Shown here: piece after piece, positions 13,020-22,031 of the stretch | How the letters are laid out: each line of letters starts with the position of its first letter | Position numbering within the stretch: position 1 is the stretch's first letter | Assembly (NCBI GenBank): GCA_943788825.1 | Contig: CALSRT010000003.1 | Coordinates: 62,001-126,000, forward strand | Reading direction: 5' to 3' | DNA length: 64,000 nt | DNA from: UBA4582 sp002389265 | GTDB taxonomy: Bacteria > Pseudomonadota > Gammaproteobacteria > Pseudomonadales > Azotimanducaceae | Made by a program: the position numbers and the translations under genes | The notes under the pieces: model-generated | Databases searched by the model: none | The model's input: the letters and a program-made list of their open reading frames with translations, nothing else | What the model was told of the DNA's origin: nothing

Positions 13020-13490
13020 ATGCCCAGACGTAGAGTCCCGGAAAAGCGGCAGATCCTGCCGGACCCGAAATATGTAAACCTTACCCTCGCGAAGTTCATG
13101 AACCACGTGATGGTCAGCGGTAAAAAATCAGTGGCCGAGCGCATCGTTTATGGCGCATTGGACCGCATCAAAGACCGTACTAACGGCAATCCTATCGAAG
13201 TTTTCGACGCCGCTCTTGAGGCCGTCGCACCATCGGTGGAAGTAAAATCCCGTCGAGTTGGTGGCGCAACCTATCAAGTTCCAGTTGAAGTTCGCGTCTC
13301 ACGTCGAACAGCGTTAGCCATGCGTTGGCTGGTGGATTCGGCGCGTAAGCGTGGCGAGAAGTCCATGGCCCAGCGCCTGGCTGGTGAGCTTATGGATGCA
13401 GCCGAAGGCCGTGGTTCAGCAGTTCGCAAGCGTGAAGATACGCATCGTATGGCGCAAGCTAATCAGGCGTTCTCACACTACCGTTTCTAA
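13020..13490 (+). CDS. rpsG: 30S ribosomal protein S7
   Basis: S7 (156 residues) nucleates assembly of the 30S head and contacts the mRNA exit channel. The N-terminal MPRRRVPEKRQILPDPK and the conserved VPVEVRVSRRTALAMRWL segment identify it. In E. coli S7 represses str operon translation from the S12-S7 gap. The gap here is 96 bases and contains CCGGG and CCCGG arms near 12975-12993 that could fold, but I cannot show it is the S7 target. fusA follows after 52 bases. Confidence 0.97.
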   Translation: MPRRRVPEKRQILPDPKYVNLTLAKFMNHVMVSGKKSVAERIVYGALDRIKDRTNGNPIEVFDAALEAVAPSVEVKSRRVGGATYQVPVEVRVSRRTALAMRWLVDSARKRGEKSMAQRLAGELMDAAEGRGSAVRKREDTHRMAQANQAFSHYRF

Positions 13491-13542
13491 CCCCGGGCGT
13501 TACTAGTCCTGGGTCGTTGCATAAACACCGGAAAAGACGCCA

Positions 13543-15642
13543 GTGCCTAGAACGACACCGATCAAGAGATACCGCAATATAGGAATTGTGGCGCACGTCG
13601 ACGCGGGTAAAACCACGACGACGGAGCGCATCCTGTTTTATACGGGTATCTCCCACAAGATTGGTGAGGTCCATGACGGCGCGGCTGTTATGGATTGGAT
13701 GGAGCAAGAGCAGGAGCGAGGCATTACGATCACTTCTGCGGCTACCACTGCCTTTTGGCAGGGTTCGGCGAAACAATTCGAAGAACACCGCATCAACATC
13801 ATCGACACCCCTGGTCACGTCGACTTCACCATTGAAGTTGAGCGTTCGCTGCGCGTGCTGGATGGCGCCGTGGTGGTCTTTTGTGCGACCTCCGGCGTTG
13901 AACCTCAGTCTGAAACCGTTTGGCGTCAGGCGAACAAGTACGAAGTGCCAAGGTTGGTTTTCGTCAACAAGATGGACCGTGCCGGGGCCAACTTTCTGCG
14001 TGTTGTTCAACAGATTGAAGATCGTCTCGGTTCGACCCCCGTGGTTTTGCAGTTGGCCATCGGTGCCGAAGAAGCCTTCAGGGGCATTATCGATCTGCTG
14101 AAGATGAAGGCTGTTTACTGGGATGGCGATGATATCGGTCTGACCTTTGAGGAACAGGATATTCCCGAGGATATGCAGGCACTGGCTGAAGAGTACCGTG
14201 AAAAAATCCTTGAAGCGGCGGCTGAGGCCGACGATGAATTAATGGAAAAATACCTGGAGGGCGGTGAGCTGACCCTTGAGGAAATTAAAGGCGCGCTCCG
14301 CAAGCGAACCCTGGCAAACGAAATTGTGCCGGCGCTCTGTGGTTCTGCGTTCAAGAACAAGGGTGTTCAGACCATGCTCGATGCGGTGGTGGAATACCTG
14401 CCGGCACCCGATGAGGTTAAGGCGATCCATGGCTATCTCGATGAAGCCGGTGAAGTGGATGGTTACCGTCGCGCTGATGACGAAGAGCCCTTTGCCGCGT
14501 TGGCGTTTAAGATTGCTACAGATCCATTTGTCGGTGCGCTGACTTTCTTTCGCGTTTATTCGGGTATCTTGAAGACGGGCGATGCGGTTTATAACCCAAT
14601 CAAAGGCAAGCGAGAGCGGGTCGGTCGAATGGTGCAAATGCACTCCAACGATCGCAAAGAGATTAATGAAGTCCGGGCTGGTGATATTGCGGCCGCCATT
14701 GGCTTAAAGTTCGCCACTACTGGTGATACGCTTTGTGCTCAGGACGCGCTAATTACCCTGGAACGAATGGATTTTCCTGAGCCCGTCATACATGTCGCGG
14801 TCGAGCCTCGATCGCAGGCTGATCAGGAGAAGATGGGAGTTGCCTTGAGCAAGCTGGCAGCCGAGGACCCCTCCTTTAGAGTCAGAACTGACCCTGAGTC
14901 TGGCCAAACAATTATCGGTGGAATGGGTGAGCTGCACCTAGACATCATTGTCGATCGAATGAAGCGCGAGTTTGGTGTCGAGGCCAATATCGGTAAACCC
15001 CAGGTTTCCTATCGAGAAACCATTCGTGCTGAAGTTGAGATTGAAGGCAAGTTCGTGCGTCAGACCGGTGGTCGAGGCCAATACGGCCATGTGTGGTTGC
15101 GACTTGAACCCTATGATGGCGAGTCTGGTTATGAATTCGTCGATGCTGTTGTCGGCGGTGTTGTGCCGCGGGAATATATCAGCGCGGTGGATAAGGGTAT
15201 CCAAGAGCAGATGTCGAACGGCGTCGTCGCGGGCTATCCGTTGCAAGGCGTTCGCGCAACATTATATGACGGCTCTTATCATGATGTTGATTCAAGCGAA
15301 ATCGCGTTTAAGATTGCCGGGTCTATTGCCTTACGAGACGGTGCCTTGTTGGCAAAGCCGGTACTCCTAGAGCCGGTCATGAAAGTTGAAGTCGTGACGC
15401 CTGAAGATTATTACGGCGACATCATCGGTGATCTTAATCGGCGTCGCGGTACGGTCCTAGGTATGGAAGATGTGCCTGCCGGCAAGTCGGTGACGTCAGA
15501 GGTGCCGCTGTCCGAGATGTTTGGTTATGCTACCGACATGCGTTCTGCAACGCAGGGCCGTGCAACCTTTTCCATGGAGTTTGCACAGTATAAAGAAGTG
15601 CCAGACAATATTGCTGAGGCCATAATCAGTAAATCACGATAA
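13543..15642 (+). CDS. fusA: Elongation factor G
   Basis: EF-G (699 residues) is the GTPase that drives ribosomal translocation and, with RRF, recycling. The G1 loop AHVDAGKTTTTE is at residues 17-28, the DTPGHVDF G3 motif follows at about 88, and NKMDR G4 near 142. Domains II to V follow in normal order to residue 699. The start is GTG at 13543; the protein begins MPRTTPIKRYRNIGI. A second tuf gene follows after 33 bases, the usual str operon order. Confidence 0.97.
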   Translation: MPRTTPIKRYRNIGIVAHVDAGKTTTTERILFYTGISHKIGEVHDGAAVMDWMEQEQERGITITSAATTAFWQGSAKQFEEHRINIIDTPGHVDFTIEVERSLRVLDGAVVVFCATSGVEPQSETVWRQANKYEVPRLVFVNKMDRAGANFLRVVQQIEDRLGSTPVVLQLAIGAEEAFRGIIDLLKMKAVYWDGDDIGLTFEEQDIPEDMQALAEEYREKILEAAAEADDELMEKYLEGGELTLEEIKGALRKRTLANEIVPALCGSAFKNKGVQTMLDAVVEYLPAPDEVKAIHGYLDEAGEVDGYRRADDEEPFAALAFKIATDPFVGALTFFRVYSGILKTGDAVYNPIKGKRERVGRMVQMHSNDRKEINEVRAGDIAAAIGLKFATTGDTLCAQDALITLERMDFPEPVIHVAVEPRSQADQEKMGVALSKLAAEDPSFRVRTDPESGQTIIGGMGELHLDIIVDRMKREFGVEANIGKPQVSYRETIRAEVEIEGKFVRQTGGRGQYGHVWLRLEPYDGESGYEFVDAVVGGVVPREYISAVDKGIQEQMSNGVVAGYPLQGVRATLYDGSYHDVDSSEIAFKIAGSIALRDGALLAKPVLLEPVMKVEVVTPEDYYGDIIGDLNRRRGTVLGMEDVPAGKSVTSEVPLSEMFGYATDMRSATQGRATFSMEFAQYKEVPDNIAEAIISKSR

Positions 15643-15675
15643 CCGATAGCACATTCAATGTTTGCGAGGTGAAAA

Positions 15676-16866
15676 ATGGGTAAAGAGAAGTTCGAGCGTA
15701 ATAAGCCGCACTTAAATGTCGGCACGATTGGTCACGTTGACCATGGCAAGACCACCCTGACCGCGGCTATCACGAAAGTGTGTGCAGAGACTTGGGGCGG
15801 CACTTTTCAGGCATTTGACAAGATTGACAATGCGCCTGAAGAACGAGCACGTGGTATCACGATTTCAACGTCACACGTTGAATACGATTCCCCGTCGCGT
15901 CACTATGCCCACGTTGATTGCCCAGGCCACGCTGACTATGTGAAAAACATGATCACCGGTGCAGCCCAAATGGACGGTGCAATTTTGGTGGTATCAGCAG
16001 CTGACGGCCCCATGCCGCAGACTCGTGAGCACATCTTGCTGTCGAAGCAGGTTGGCGTACCCTACATCATCGTGTTTATGAACAAAGCAGACATGGTTGA
16101 TGATGAAGAATTGTTAGAGCTGGTTGAAATGGAAGTTCGTGAACTTCTTGACCAGTACGAATTTCCTGGCGACGACACACCGATTGTTATCGGTAGTGCG
16201 ACGAAAGCCTTGGAAGGCGACACCTCAGATATTGGCGTACCAGCGATTCTGAAGTTGGTCGAGACTTTGGATAACTACATTCCCGAGCCTACACGCGCCA
16301 TTGATCAGCCATTCTTGATGCCGATTGAAGACGTGTTCTCAATCTCGGGTCGTGGCACGGTGGTTACCGGTCGTATTGGCCGTGGCATCGTCAAGGTGGG
16401 TGAGGAAGTCGAGATTATCGGTATCCGTCCGACCGTGAAGACCACTTGTACGGGTGTAGAAATGTTCCGTAAGCTGCTCGACGAAGGTCGTGCTGGTGAG
16501 AACGTTGGTGTCTTGTTGCGTGGTACTAAGCGTGACGACGTTGAACGTGGTCAAGTACTGGCGAAGCCAGGTTCGATTACGCCACACACCAAGTTTGAAG
16601 GTGAAGTATACGTGTTGAGCAAGGACGAGGGCGGCCGTCATACGCCATTCTTCAAGGGCTACAAGCCTCAGTTCTTCTTCGAGACCACTGACGTGACAGG
16701 CTCCTGTGAATTGCCAGAAGGTATTGAGATGGTGATGCCCGGTGATAACGTCAATATGCACGTTGAGTTGATCTCGCCGATTGCGATGGAAGATGGTCAA
16801 AGATTTGCGATACGTGAAGGCGGCCGAACTGTTGGCGCTGGCGTTGTTGTGAAGATTTTTGCCTAG
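15676..16866 (+). CDS. tuf: Elongation factor Tu, second copy (complete)
   Basis: EF-Tu (396 residues) delivers aminoacyl-tRNA to the ribosomal A site. The G1 loop GHVDHGKTTL (19-28), DCPGHADY G3 motif and NKADM G4 motif are intact. This is the tufA position at the end of the str operon. Its last 223 bases equal the first copy at 1-223 with no difference, and similarity falls off right after the stop. Such identity between copies is usually kept by gene conversion. ATG at 15676 follows GAGGTG. Confidence 0.98.
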   Translation: MGKEKFERNKPHLNVGTIGHVDHGKTTLTAAITKVCAETWGGTFQAFDKIDNAPEERARGITISTSHVEYDSPSRHYAHVDCPGHADYVKNMITGAAQMDGAILVVSAADGPMPQTREHILLSKQVGVPYIIVFMNKADMVDDEELLELVEMEVRELLDQYEFPGDDTPIVIGSATKALEGDTSDIGVPAILKLVETLDNYIPEPTRAIDQPFLMPIEDVFSISGRGTVVTGRIGRGIVKVGEEVEIIGIRPTVKTTCTGVEMFRKLLDEGRAGENVGVLLRGTKRDDVERGQVLAKPGSITPHTKFEGEVYVLSKDEGGRHTPFFKGYKPQFFFETTDVTGSCELPEGIEMVMPGDNVNMHVELISPIAMEDGQRFAIREGGRTVGAGVVVKIFA

Positions 16867-16874
16867 TGTTGCTA

Positions 16875-16905
16875 GCCCGATCGACGGTTTAGGCCGCGAT
16901 CGGGC
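16875..16905 (+). other. Hairpin just after tuf, weak terminator candidate
   Basis: GCCCGATCG (16875-16883) pairs perfectly with CGATCGGGC (16897-16905), starting 8 bases after the tuf stop. There is no T tract, so it is not a standard intrinsic terminator. It may protect the 3' end of the str mRNA or help factor-dependent termination (inference). Confidence 0.4.
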
Positions 16906-16987
16906 GCTGAAGGGATGCATCGTCGGCATGGAGCGTAATTTTATTGGCGAATTTGCGACAATTACCTGGACTCTTTCGAAATAAGAC

Positions 16988-17016
16988 TTGAAACGATGTC
17001 TCGGTCACTATAATAT
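16988..17016 (+). promoter_or_regulatory. Predicted promoter of the S10 operon
   Basis: TTGAAA at 16988-16993 stands upstream of overlapping -10 candidates: TATAAT at 17009-17014 (15-base spacer) or TAATAT at 17011-17016 (17-base spacer). A GC-rich TCGCGTCC run follows. It lies about 220 bases before rpsJ, leaving a long leader with an attenuator hairpin, as in E. coli. Confidence 0.6.
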
Positions 17017-17118
17017 TCGCGTCCTGAAATTTGAACTATTACAGGGCCTCGATTGGAGGCCAATGTTCGCAACCCTAGAGGTAAAAAAGCCTCAGGCACG
17101 CGAAGGGCATTAACATTG

Positions 17119-17148
17119 CGCCATCCCGGTTAGGGCATGGCGTTTTTT
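17119..17148 (+). promoter_or_regulatory. S10 leader attenuator-like hairpin with T tract
   Basis: CGCCAT (17119-17124) pairs with ATGGCG (17137-17142), the stem continues with CCC/GGG inside, and TTTTTT follows at 17143-17148. It sits in the leader, 87 bases before rpsJ. In E. coli, L4 causes transcription to stop at a U-rich hairpin in the S10 leader; this hairpin is the obvious counterpart. L4 control is inferred from position, not from a recognised L4-binding motif. Confidence 0.65.
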
Positions 17149-17235
17149 GTGCCGCGAAAATTAGCTAAACATTAGTCGCAAAACGTATTGTCACGATCCG
17201 CAGGGTTGAGACGACGAATCCGGGAGACGGGTTGG

Positions 17236-17547
17236 ATGCAAAACCAGAGAATTAGAATACGATTAAAGGCTTTTGACCATCGCCTGATCGACATCTCGAC
17301 ACAGGAAATCGTCAATACGGCCAAGCGCACTGGTGCGCAGGTACGTGGGCCGATCCCGTTGCCGACGAGAACAGAAAAATTCACCATCTTGATCTCTCCG
17401 CACGTCGACAAAGATGCGCGAGATCAATATGAAATCAGAACTCACAAGCGCTTGCTCGATATCATCGAGCCCACAGAGAAAACTGTGGATGCCCTGACCA
17501 AGCTTGACTTGGCGGCTGGTGTTGAAGTTCAGATTAACCTGGGTTAA
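17236..17547 (+). CDS. rpsJ: 30S ribosomal protein S10
   Basis: S10 (103 residues) is a 30S head protein and, as NusE, a transcription antitermination factor that binds NusB and NusG. I chose ATG 17236, giving MQNQRIRIRLKAFDHRLID and the E. coli length of 103; the open frame continues 16 codons upstream but that part lies in the structured leader. The GPIPLPT motif is intact. It is the first gene of the S10 operon; rplC follows after 11 bases. Confidence 0.97.
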   Translation: MQNQRIRIRLKAFDHRLIDISTQEIVNTAKRTGAQVRGPIPLPTRTEKFTILISPHVDKDARDQYEIRTHKRLLDIIEPTEKTVDALTKLDLAAGVEVQINLG

Positions 17548-17558
17548 TTGGAGCGAAC

Positions 17559-18197
17559 ATGACTATCGGTATCGTTGGCGTCAAACGTGGCATGACGCGA
17601 ATTTTTACAGAAGACGGCGTTTCGATTCCGGTGACGGTAATTGAAGCGACGCCCAATCGAGTGGTTCAGCGTAAGACGGCTGACACAGATGGCTATAATG
17701 CAATTCAGGTGACCTATGGTGACGTGAAGGCGTCCAAGGTGAACAAGGCGAAAGCCGGTCACTTTAGCAAGGCTAACGTTGATGCTGGCCGTAAGCTCTT
17801 AGAGTTTCGTTGCGACGCTGAAGACGCTTTGGTTGTAGGCGATGCGCTGACTGTCGAGCGTTTTGTGGTTGGTCAGAAAATAGACGTCACAGGTCAGTCG
17901 AAGGGTAAGGGTTTTGCGGGCGTTATTAAACGTTACAACTTTGCCATGCAGGATGCGACTCACGGTAACTCTGTATCTCACCGTGCGCCTGGCTCAATTG
18001 GCCAGTGCCAGAGCCCGGGTCGGGTATTTAAAGGCAAAAAAATGGCAGGCCATATGGGTGCCGTTAGAGTGACATCCCAGACTCTTGAAGTTGTAAGGGT
18101 TGATCAAGAAAATAATTTACTGCTGGTTAAAGGAGCAGTACCGGGAGCGAAGGGTGGCGATATTATTGTCAAGCCTTCTGTGAAAGCCCGGAATTAA
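17559..18197 (+). CDS. rplC: 50S ribosomal protein L3
   Basis: L3 (212 residues) is an early 50S assembly protein whose extension reaches the peptidyl transferase centre. The central extension contains the family segment HGNSVSHRAPGSIGQ with the GRVFKGKKMAGHMG motif after it. The glutamine in the GQCQSPG part is the position usually methylated by PrmB (family knowledge). ATG at 17559 lies 11 bases after rpsJ; rplD follows 14 bases later. Confidence 0.97.
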   Translation: MTIGIVGVKRGMTRIFTEDGVSIPVTVIEATPNRVVQRKTADTDGYNAIQVTYGDVKASKVNKAKAGHFSKANVDAGRKLLEFRCDAEDALVVGDALTVERFVVGQKIDVTGQSKGKGFAGVIKRYNFAMQDATHGNSVSHRAPGSIGQCQSPGRVFKGKKMAGHMGAVRVTSQTLEVVRVDQENNLLLVKGAVPGAKGGDIIVKPSVKARN

Positions 18198-18211
18198 GTG
18201 GAGTTGGAGCC

Positions 18212-18832
18212 TTGAATCTCAATATATCAGAACCAGGTAAAGGTCTTTCGGAGCGGGCAGTTGACGTATCTGAGGCGACGTTCGGTCGTCAGTTCAACGA
18301 GGCGTTGGTTCATCAAGTCGTAGTAGCATATATGGCTGGTGCTCGTCAGGGTACTCGTGCACAGAAGACGCGTGCTGAAGTCAGAGGTGGCGGTAAGAAG
18401 CCTTATCGTCAAAAAGGTACTGGTCGTGCGCGAGCAGGTACCATTCGGAGCCCAATCTGGCGTGGGGGTGGTGTTACATTCGCCAACAAGACCCAAGATT
18501 TTAGTCAGAAAGTTAACCGTAAGATGTATCGCGGTGCCATGCAGTCAATCTTGTCAGAATTGATTCGTCAGGATCGCCTGATAGTGACGGAAGACTTTAC
18601 TGTCGACTCGCCTAAGACCAAGCAGGTACAAGCGCGTTTGAATGAGCTGTCTCTGGACAATGTGCTCATTGTTGTTGAAGACGTAGATGACAATTTGTTC
18701 CTGGGCACACGTAATCTGCGTAATGTCGACGTCATCGACGTCCAAGGTGTTAATCCGGTGAATTTGATTGGGTTTGACAAGGTCTTGTTTACTGTCGGGG
18801 CGCTAAAGAAAGCAGAGGAGTTGCTGGCATGA
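18212..18832 (+). CDS. rplD: 50S ribosomal protein L4
   Basis: L4 (206 residues) lines the peptide exit tunnel. In E. coli it also represses the S10 operon by both transcription attenuation and translational block. The tunnel loop region GSGKKP-like segment reads GGGKKPYRQKGTGRARAG here. The start is TTG at 18212, unusual for a ribosomal protein; no better in-frame ATG keeps the family N-terminus. Its stop overlaps the rplW start by 4 bases (ATGA), so the genes are translationally coupled. Confidence 0.96.
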   Translation: MNLNISEPGKGLSERAVDVSEATFGRQFNEALVHQVVVAYMAGARQGTRAQKTRAEVRGGGKKPYRQKGTGRARAGTIRSPIWRGGGVTFANKTQDFSQKVNRKMYRGAMQSILSELIRQDRLIVTEDFTVDSPKTKQVQARLNELSLDNVLIVVEDVDDNLFLGTRNLRNVDVIDVQGVNPVNLIGFDKVLFTVGALKKAEELLA

Positions 18833-19119
18833 ACGAAGAACGCATGTACAAAATCTTGCTGGGCGCCCATATCTCCGAAAAGGCAACCGTTATAGCTGAA
18901 GCAGCGAATCAGTTCGCCTTCAAAGTCACCAAAGATGCTACGCGGCCAGAGATCAAAGAGGCGGTAGAGAAAATTTACGGTGTTGTCGTTCAAGGCGTCA
19001 GTACGTTGAATGTCAAAGGCAAAGTCAAACGCAATGCCCGCGGTGTCAGCAAAAAGCCGAGTTGGAAGAAAGCTTATGTGCGCCTTGCAGAAGGTCACGA
19101 TATCGATTTTTCCAGCTAG
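18829..19119 (+). CDS. rplW: 50S ribosomal protein L23
   Basis: L23 (96 residues) surrounds the peptide exit and docks trigger factor and SRP. The N-terminal LLGAHISEKAT matches the family. The glutamate expected for trigger factor docking lies within VEKIYGV-type sequence near residue 48. The ATG at 18829 overlaps the rplD stop by 4 bases. rplB follows after 48 bases. The protein is a few residues shorter than E. coli L23 (100). Confidence 0.96.
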   Translation: MNEERMYKILLGAHISEKATVIAEAANQFAFKVTKDATRPEIKEAVEKIYGVVVQGVSTLNVKGKVKRNARGVSKKPSWKKAYVRLAEGHDIDFSS

Positions 19120-19167
19120 GAAAATCGCTCAAGCAACACGAAAAATTAAGAATTGGGTTGAAACAAC

Positions 19168-19998
19168 ATGCCAGTCGTTAAAGCGAAACCTACATCACCG
19201 GGACGAAGATTCGTCGTTAAGGTCACTAATCCTGACCTGTATCGTGGCGATCCGCACCGACCGCTCTTGGAGAAAAAGTCCAAGACCGGTGGCCGTAATA
19301 ACCAAGGCCGAATCACTACTCGACATATCGGTGGTGGACACAAACAGAAATATCGAATTATTGACTTCAAACGCAATAAAGACGGTATTAAGGCGACGGT
19401 TGAGCGCATCGAATACGACCCTAACCGAACCGCGAACATTATTTTATTGAAATACGCTGACGGCGAACGTCGCTACATCATCGCGCCTAGGGGTGTTGCT
19501 GTAGGGGATACCATTCAGTCTGGTATCGATTCACCTATCAAGCCTGGTAATACGATGCCGTTACGCAATGTGCCGATGGGTAGTCTCATCCATTGCGTCG
19601 AGTTAAAGCCCGGTAAAGGGGCACAGTTGGTGCGCAGCGCAGGGACTTCCTGTCAGTTGATTGCTAAAGAAGGCGGGTACGTCACGCTGAGAATGCGATC
19701 AGGTGAAATGCGTAAGATTCTTGCAGATTGTCGTGCAACCCTCGGCGAAGTCGGCAACAAAGAGCACAACCTGCGATCGTTAGGTAAAGCAGGTGCAAGA
19801 CGTTGGTTGGGTGTACGTCCAACGGTCCGAGGTGTCGTGATGAACCCGGTAGATCACCCGCATGGTGGTGGTGAAGGTAAGACCTCCGGTGGTCGTCATC
19901 CAGTGTCGCCGTGGGGTATGCCAACTAAGGGTTATAAGACGCGTAAGAATAAGCGCACTGATAATATGATTGTTCGTCGACGACGTTCAACTCGCTAG
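19168..19998 (+). CDS. rplB: 50S ribosomal protein L2
   Basis: L2 (276 residues) is one of the oldest ribosomal proteins, needed for subunit joining and peptidyl transfer. The C-terminal segment has GVVMNPVDHPHGGGEG, including the histidine placed near the catalytic centre in the family, then GRHPVSPWG. ATG at 19168. It is followed 10 bases later by rpsS, in normal S10 operon order. Confidence 0.98.
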   Translation: MPVVKAKPTSPGRRFVVKVTNPDLYRGDPHRPLLEKKSKTGGRNNQGRITTRHIGGGHKQKYRIIDFKRNKDGIKATVERIEYDPNRTANIILLKYADGERRYIIAPRGVAVGDTIQSGIDSPIKPGNTMPLRNVPMGSLIHCVELKPGKGAQLVRSAGTSCQLIAKEGGYVTLRMRSGEMRKILADCRATLGEVGNKEHNLRSLGKAGARRWLGVRPTVRGVVMNPVDHPHGGGEGKTSGGRHPVSPWGMPTKGYKTRKNKRTDNMIVRRRRSTR

Positions 19999-20008
19999 GA
20001 GATAGACC

Positions 20009-20284
20009 GTGCCGCGTAGTTTAAAAAAAGGTCCATTTGTAGATTTGCACTTAATGAATAAAGTGCAAAAAACCATTGAAACCAATGATAAGCGCCCGAT
20101 CAAGACATGGTCTCGTCGTTCCATGATCACGCCAATATTTGTTGGTTTGACGCTTCAGGTGCATAACGGCCGTCAACATATCCCAGTGTTTGTCACTGAA
20201 GATATGGTAGGACATAAACTGGGCGAGTTTGCTTTGACCAGAACGTTTCGTGGTCATGTAGCCGACAAGAAAGCGCGACGATAG
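20009..20284 (+). CDS. rpsS: 30S ribosomal protein S19
   Basis: S19 (91 residues) forms part of the 30S head with S13 and contacts 23S rRNA. MPRSLKKGPFVDLHL and WSRRSMITPIFVG are family hallmarks. The start is GTG at 20009 after AGGAGA. The gap of 56 bases to rplV is slightly wider than its neighbours but has no evident promoter. Confidence 0.97.
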   Translation: MPRSLKKGPFVDLHLMNKVQKTIETNDKRPIKTWSRRSMITPIFVGLTLQVHNGRQHIPVFVTEDMVGHKLGEFALTRTFRGHVADKKARR

Positions 20285-20340
20285 ACATCAGCACTCGGAT
20301 TGCAGATCGCGACTCGAGACTTGCGTAGAGGAATTAGAAA

Positions 20341-20673
20341 ATGGAAGTTGCCGCTAAATTAAAAGGCGCAAAAATTTCAGCACAGAAAGCCCGCTTAGTG
20401 GCTGACCAGATTCGGGGTCAGCATGTTGGCGCCGCGCTGAACATATTGAACTTCAGTACAAAGAAGGGCGCGCACCTGGTTCGAAAGTTGCTCGAGTCTG
20501 CGATAGCGAATGCAGAGCACAATGAAGGTGCTGATGTTGATGAATTGTCAGTCGCCAGAATCTTTGTAGATGAAGGTGTAACGATGAAGCGGATTCGACC
20601 ACGTGCCAAAGGGCGTGCTGATCGAATCATGAAGCGAACCTGCCATATCACACTTGCGGTTGCCGACAAGTAA
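20341..20673 (+). CDS. rplV: 50S ribosomal protein L22
   Basis: L22 (110 residues) has a long beta hairpin that lines the exit tunnel and affects macrolide response. The hairpin segment DEGVTMKRIRPRAKGRA is intact, with no insertion or deletion seen. It begins MEVAAKLKGAKISAQKARLVADQIRG. ATG at 20341 follows GAGGAATTAG. rpsC follows after 48 bases. Confidence 0.97.
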   Translation: MEVAAKLKGAKISAQKARLVADQIRGQHVGAALNILNFSTKKGAHLVRKLLESAIANAEHNEGADVDELSVARIFVDEGVTMKRIRPRAKGRADRIMKRTCHITLAVADK

Positions 20674-20721
20674 ATAAGCAGACGGAAAAGTCGGCGTAGA
20701 TAAGGCTAGTAGGAGACCAAA

Positions 20722-21396
20722 ATGGGTCAGAAAGTACATCCGACGGGCATGCGGCTCGGGATCGTTAAAGAACACACATCGATCTGGTACGCATCGGGAC
20801 CCGCTTACGCGGAGAAGCTGCACATTGATTTAGCAGTGCGCGATTATATTAAGAAGCGTCTTGCGCAGGCCTCCGTCAGCCGTGTGGAGATAGAACGTCC
20901 TGCACAGACTGCGAGAATCACTATTCATACTGCACGACCGGGTATTGTGATCGGCAAGAAGGGCGAAGATGTTGAGAAGCTGCGCAAAGAAGTTTCGAAG
21001 CTGATGAAAGTGCCCGTGCACATCAATATTGAAGAAATTAAGAAGCCAGAAACTGATGCTTATCTGGTAGCGCTGAACGTCGCTCAGCAGCTTGAACGTC
21101 GAGTCCAATTTCGACGGGCGATGAAGCGAGTTATGCAGAATGCGATGCGCCTCGGCGCTGAAGGTATCAAAGTACGCGTTGCAGGTCGCCTGGGTGGTGC
21201 AGAGATTGCTCGCTCAGAGAGCTACTTGGAAGGTCGAGTGCCATTACATACATTGCGAGCCGATATCGACTATGCGACTGCAGAGGCATTAACGACTTAT
21301 GGAATTCTTGGCGTCAAGGTTTGGATCTTCAAAGGCGAAGTGATCGGCCAGCGTGACGAGAAAGAACAAAAAGCTAACATACAAAGTTTTGGATAA
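20722..21396 (+). CDS. rpsC: 30S ribosomal protein S3
   Basis: S3 (224 residues) helps form the mRNA entry channel and has helicase-related function with S4 and S5. The KH domain carries GIVIGKKGEDVEKLRK, and MGQKVHPTGMRLGI is the typical N-terminus. ATG at 20722 follows TAGGAGACC. rplP begins 5 bases after the stop. Confidence 0.97.
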   Translation: MGQKVHPTGMRLGIVKEHTSIWYASGPAYAEKLHIDLAVRDYIKKRLAQASVSRVEIERPAQTARITIHTARPGIVIGKKGEDVEKLRKEVSKLMKVPVHINIEEIKKPETDAYLVALNVAQQLERRVQFRRAMKRVMQNAMRLGAEGIKVRVAGRLGGAEIARSESYLEGRVPLHTLRADIDYATAEALTTYGILGVKVWIFKGEVIGQRDEKEQKANIQSFG

Positions 21397-21401
21397 AGAC
21401 A

Positions 21402-21815
21402 ATGTTACAGCCCAAACGAACCAAATTTAGAAAAATGCAGAAGGGTCGTAACCGCGGTCTAGCCCATCGGGGTAGCTCTGTGAGTTTTGGTGAATTCGGA
21501 CTCAAAGCAACGACACGAGGCCGTTTAACCGCAAGACAGATCGAAGCCGGTCGTCGAGCGATGACGCGTCGGGTACGTCGTGGTGGCCAGATCTGGATTC
21601 GCGTGTTCCCGGACAAGCCTATTACAAAGAAGCCTCTGGAAGTACGTCAGGGTAAAGGTAAGGGTAATGTTGAGTACTGGATAGCCCAGATTAAGCCAGG
21701 CAAAGTACTCTACGAAATGGAAGGCGTGCCTGAGGACGTTGCCAGAGACGCGTTCCGGTTAGCCGCAGCGAAGTTGCCATTCGCAACATCGTTCGTTAAA
21801 CGTACAGTAATGTAA
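21402..21815 (+). CDS. rplP: 50S ribosomal protein L16
   Basis: L16 (137 residues) helps position A-site tRNA and is added late in 50S assembly. MLQPKRTKFRKMQKGRNRG and the RQIEAGRRAMTR motif identify it. It starts 5 bases after rpsC, so coupled translation is likely. The arginine in the DKPITKKPLEVRQG region falls where family members are hydroxylated by RoxA/YcfD (family knowledge). Confidence 0.97.
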   Translation: MLQPKRTKFRKMQKGRNRGLAHRGSSVSFGEFGLKATTRGRLTARQIEAGRRAMTRRVRRGGQIWIRVFPDKPITKKPLEVRQGKGKGNVEYWIAQIKPGKVLYEMEGVPEDVARDAFRLAAAKLPFATSFVKRTVM

Positions 21816-21833
21816 TCGAGTCGGAAGATCGAA

Positions 21834-22031
21834 ATGAAAGCATCAGAATTACGAGATAAGTCAACCGAGGAGCTCCAGCAAAGTCTGATAACCTTGTTGA
21901 AGGACCAATTCTCATATCGTATGCAGCAGTCAACTGGGCAGCTAACGCAGACCCATTTGTTGAAAGCAGTTGCCCAGGATATTGCACGCGTAAAAACAGT
22001 GCAGACAGAAAAGCGCAAGGTGAGTGAATGA
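21834..22031 (+). CDS. rpmC: 50S ribosomal protein L29
   Basis: L29 (65 residues) is a two-helix hairpin near the exit tunnel. It begins MKASELRDKSTEELQQ and ends with the conserved IARVKTVQTEK helix. Its stop overlaps the rpsQ start by 4 bases (ATGA), giving coupled translation. Size fits the family (E. coli 63). Confidence 0.96.
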   Translation: MKASELRDKSTEELQQSLITLLKDQFSYRMQQSTGQLTQTHLLKAVAQDIARVKTVQTEKRKVSE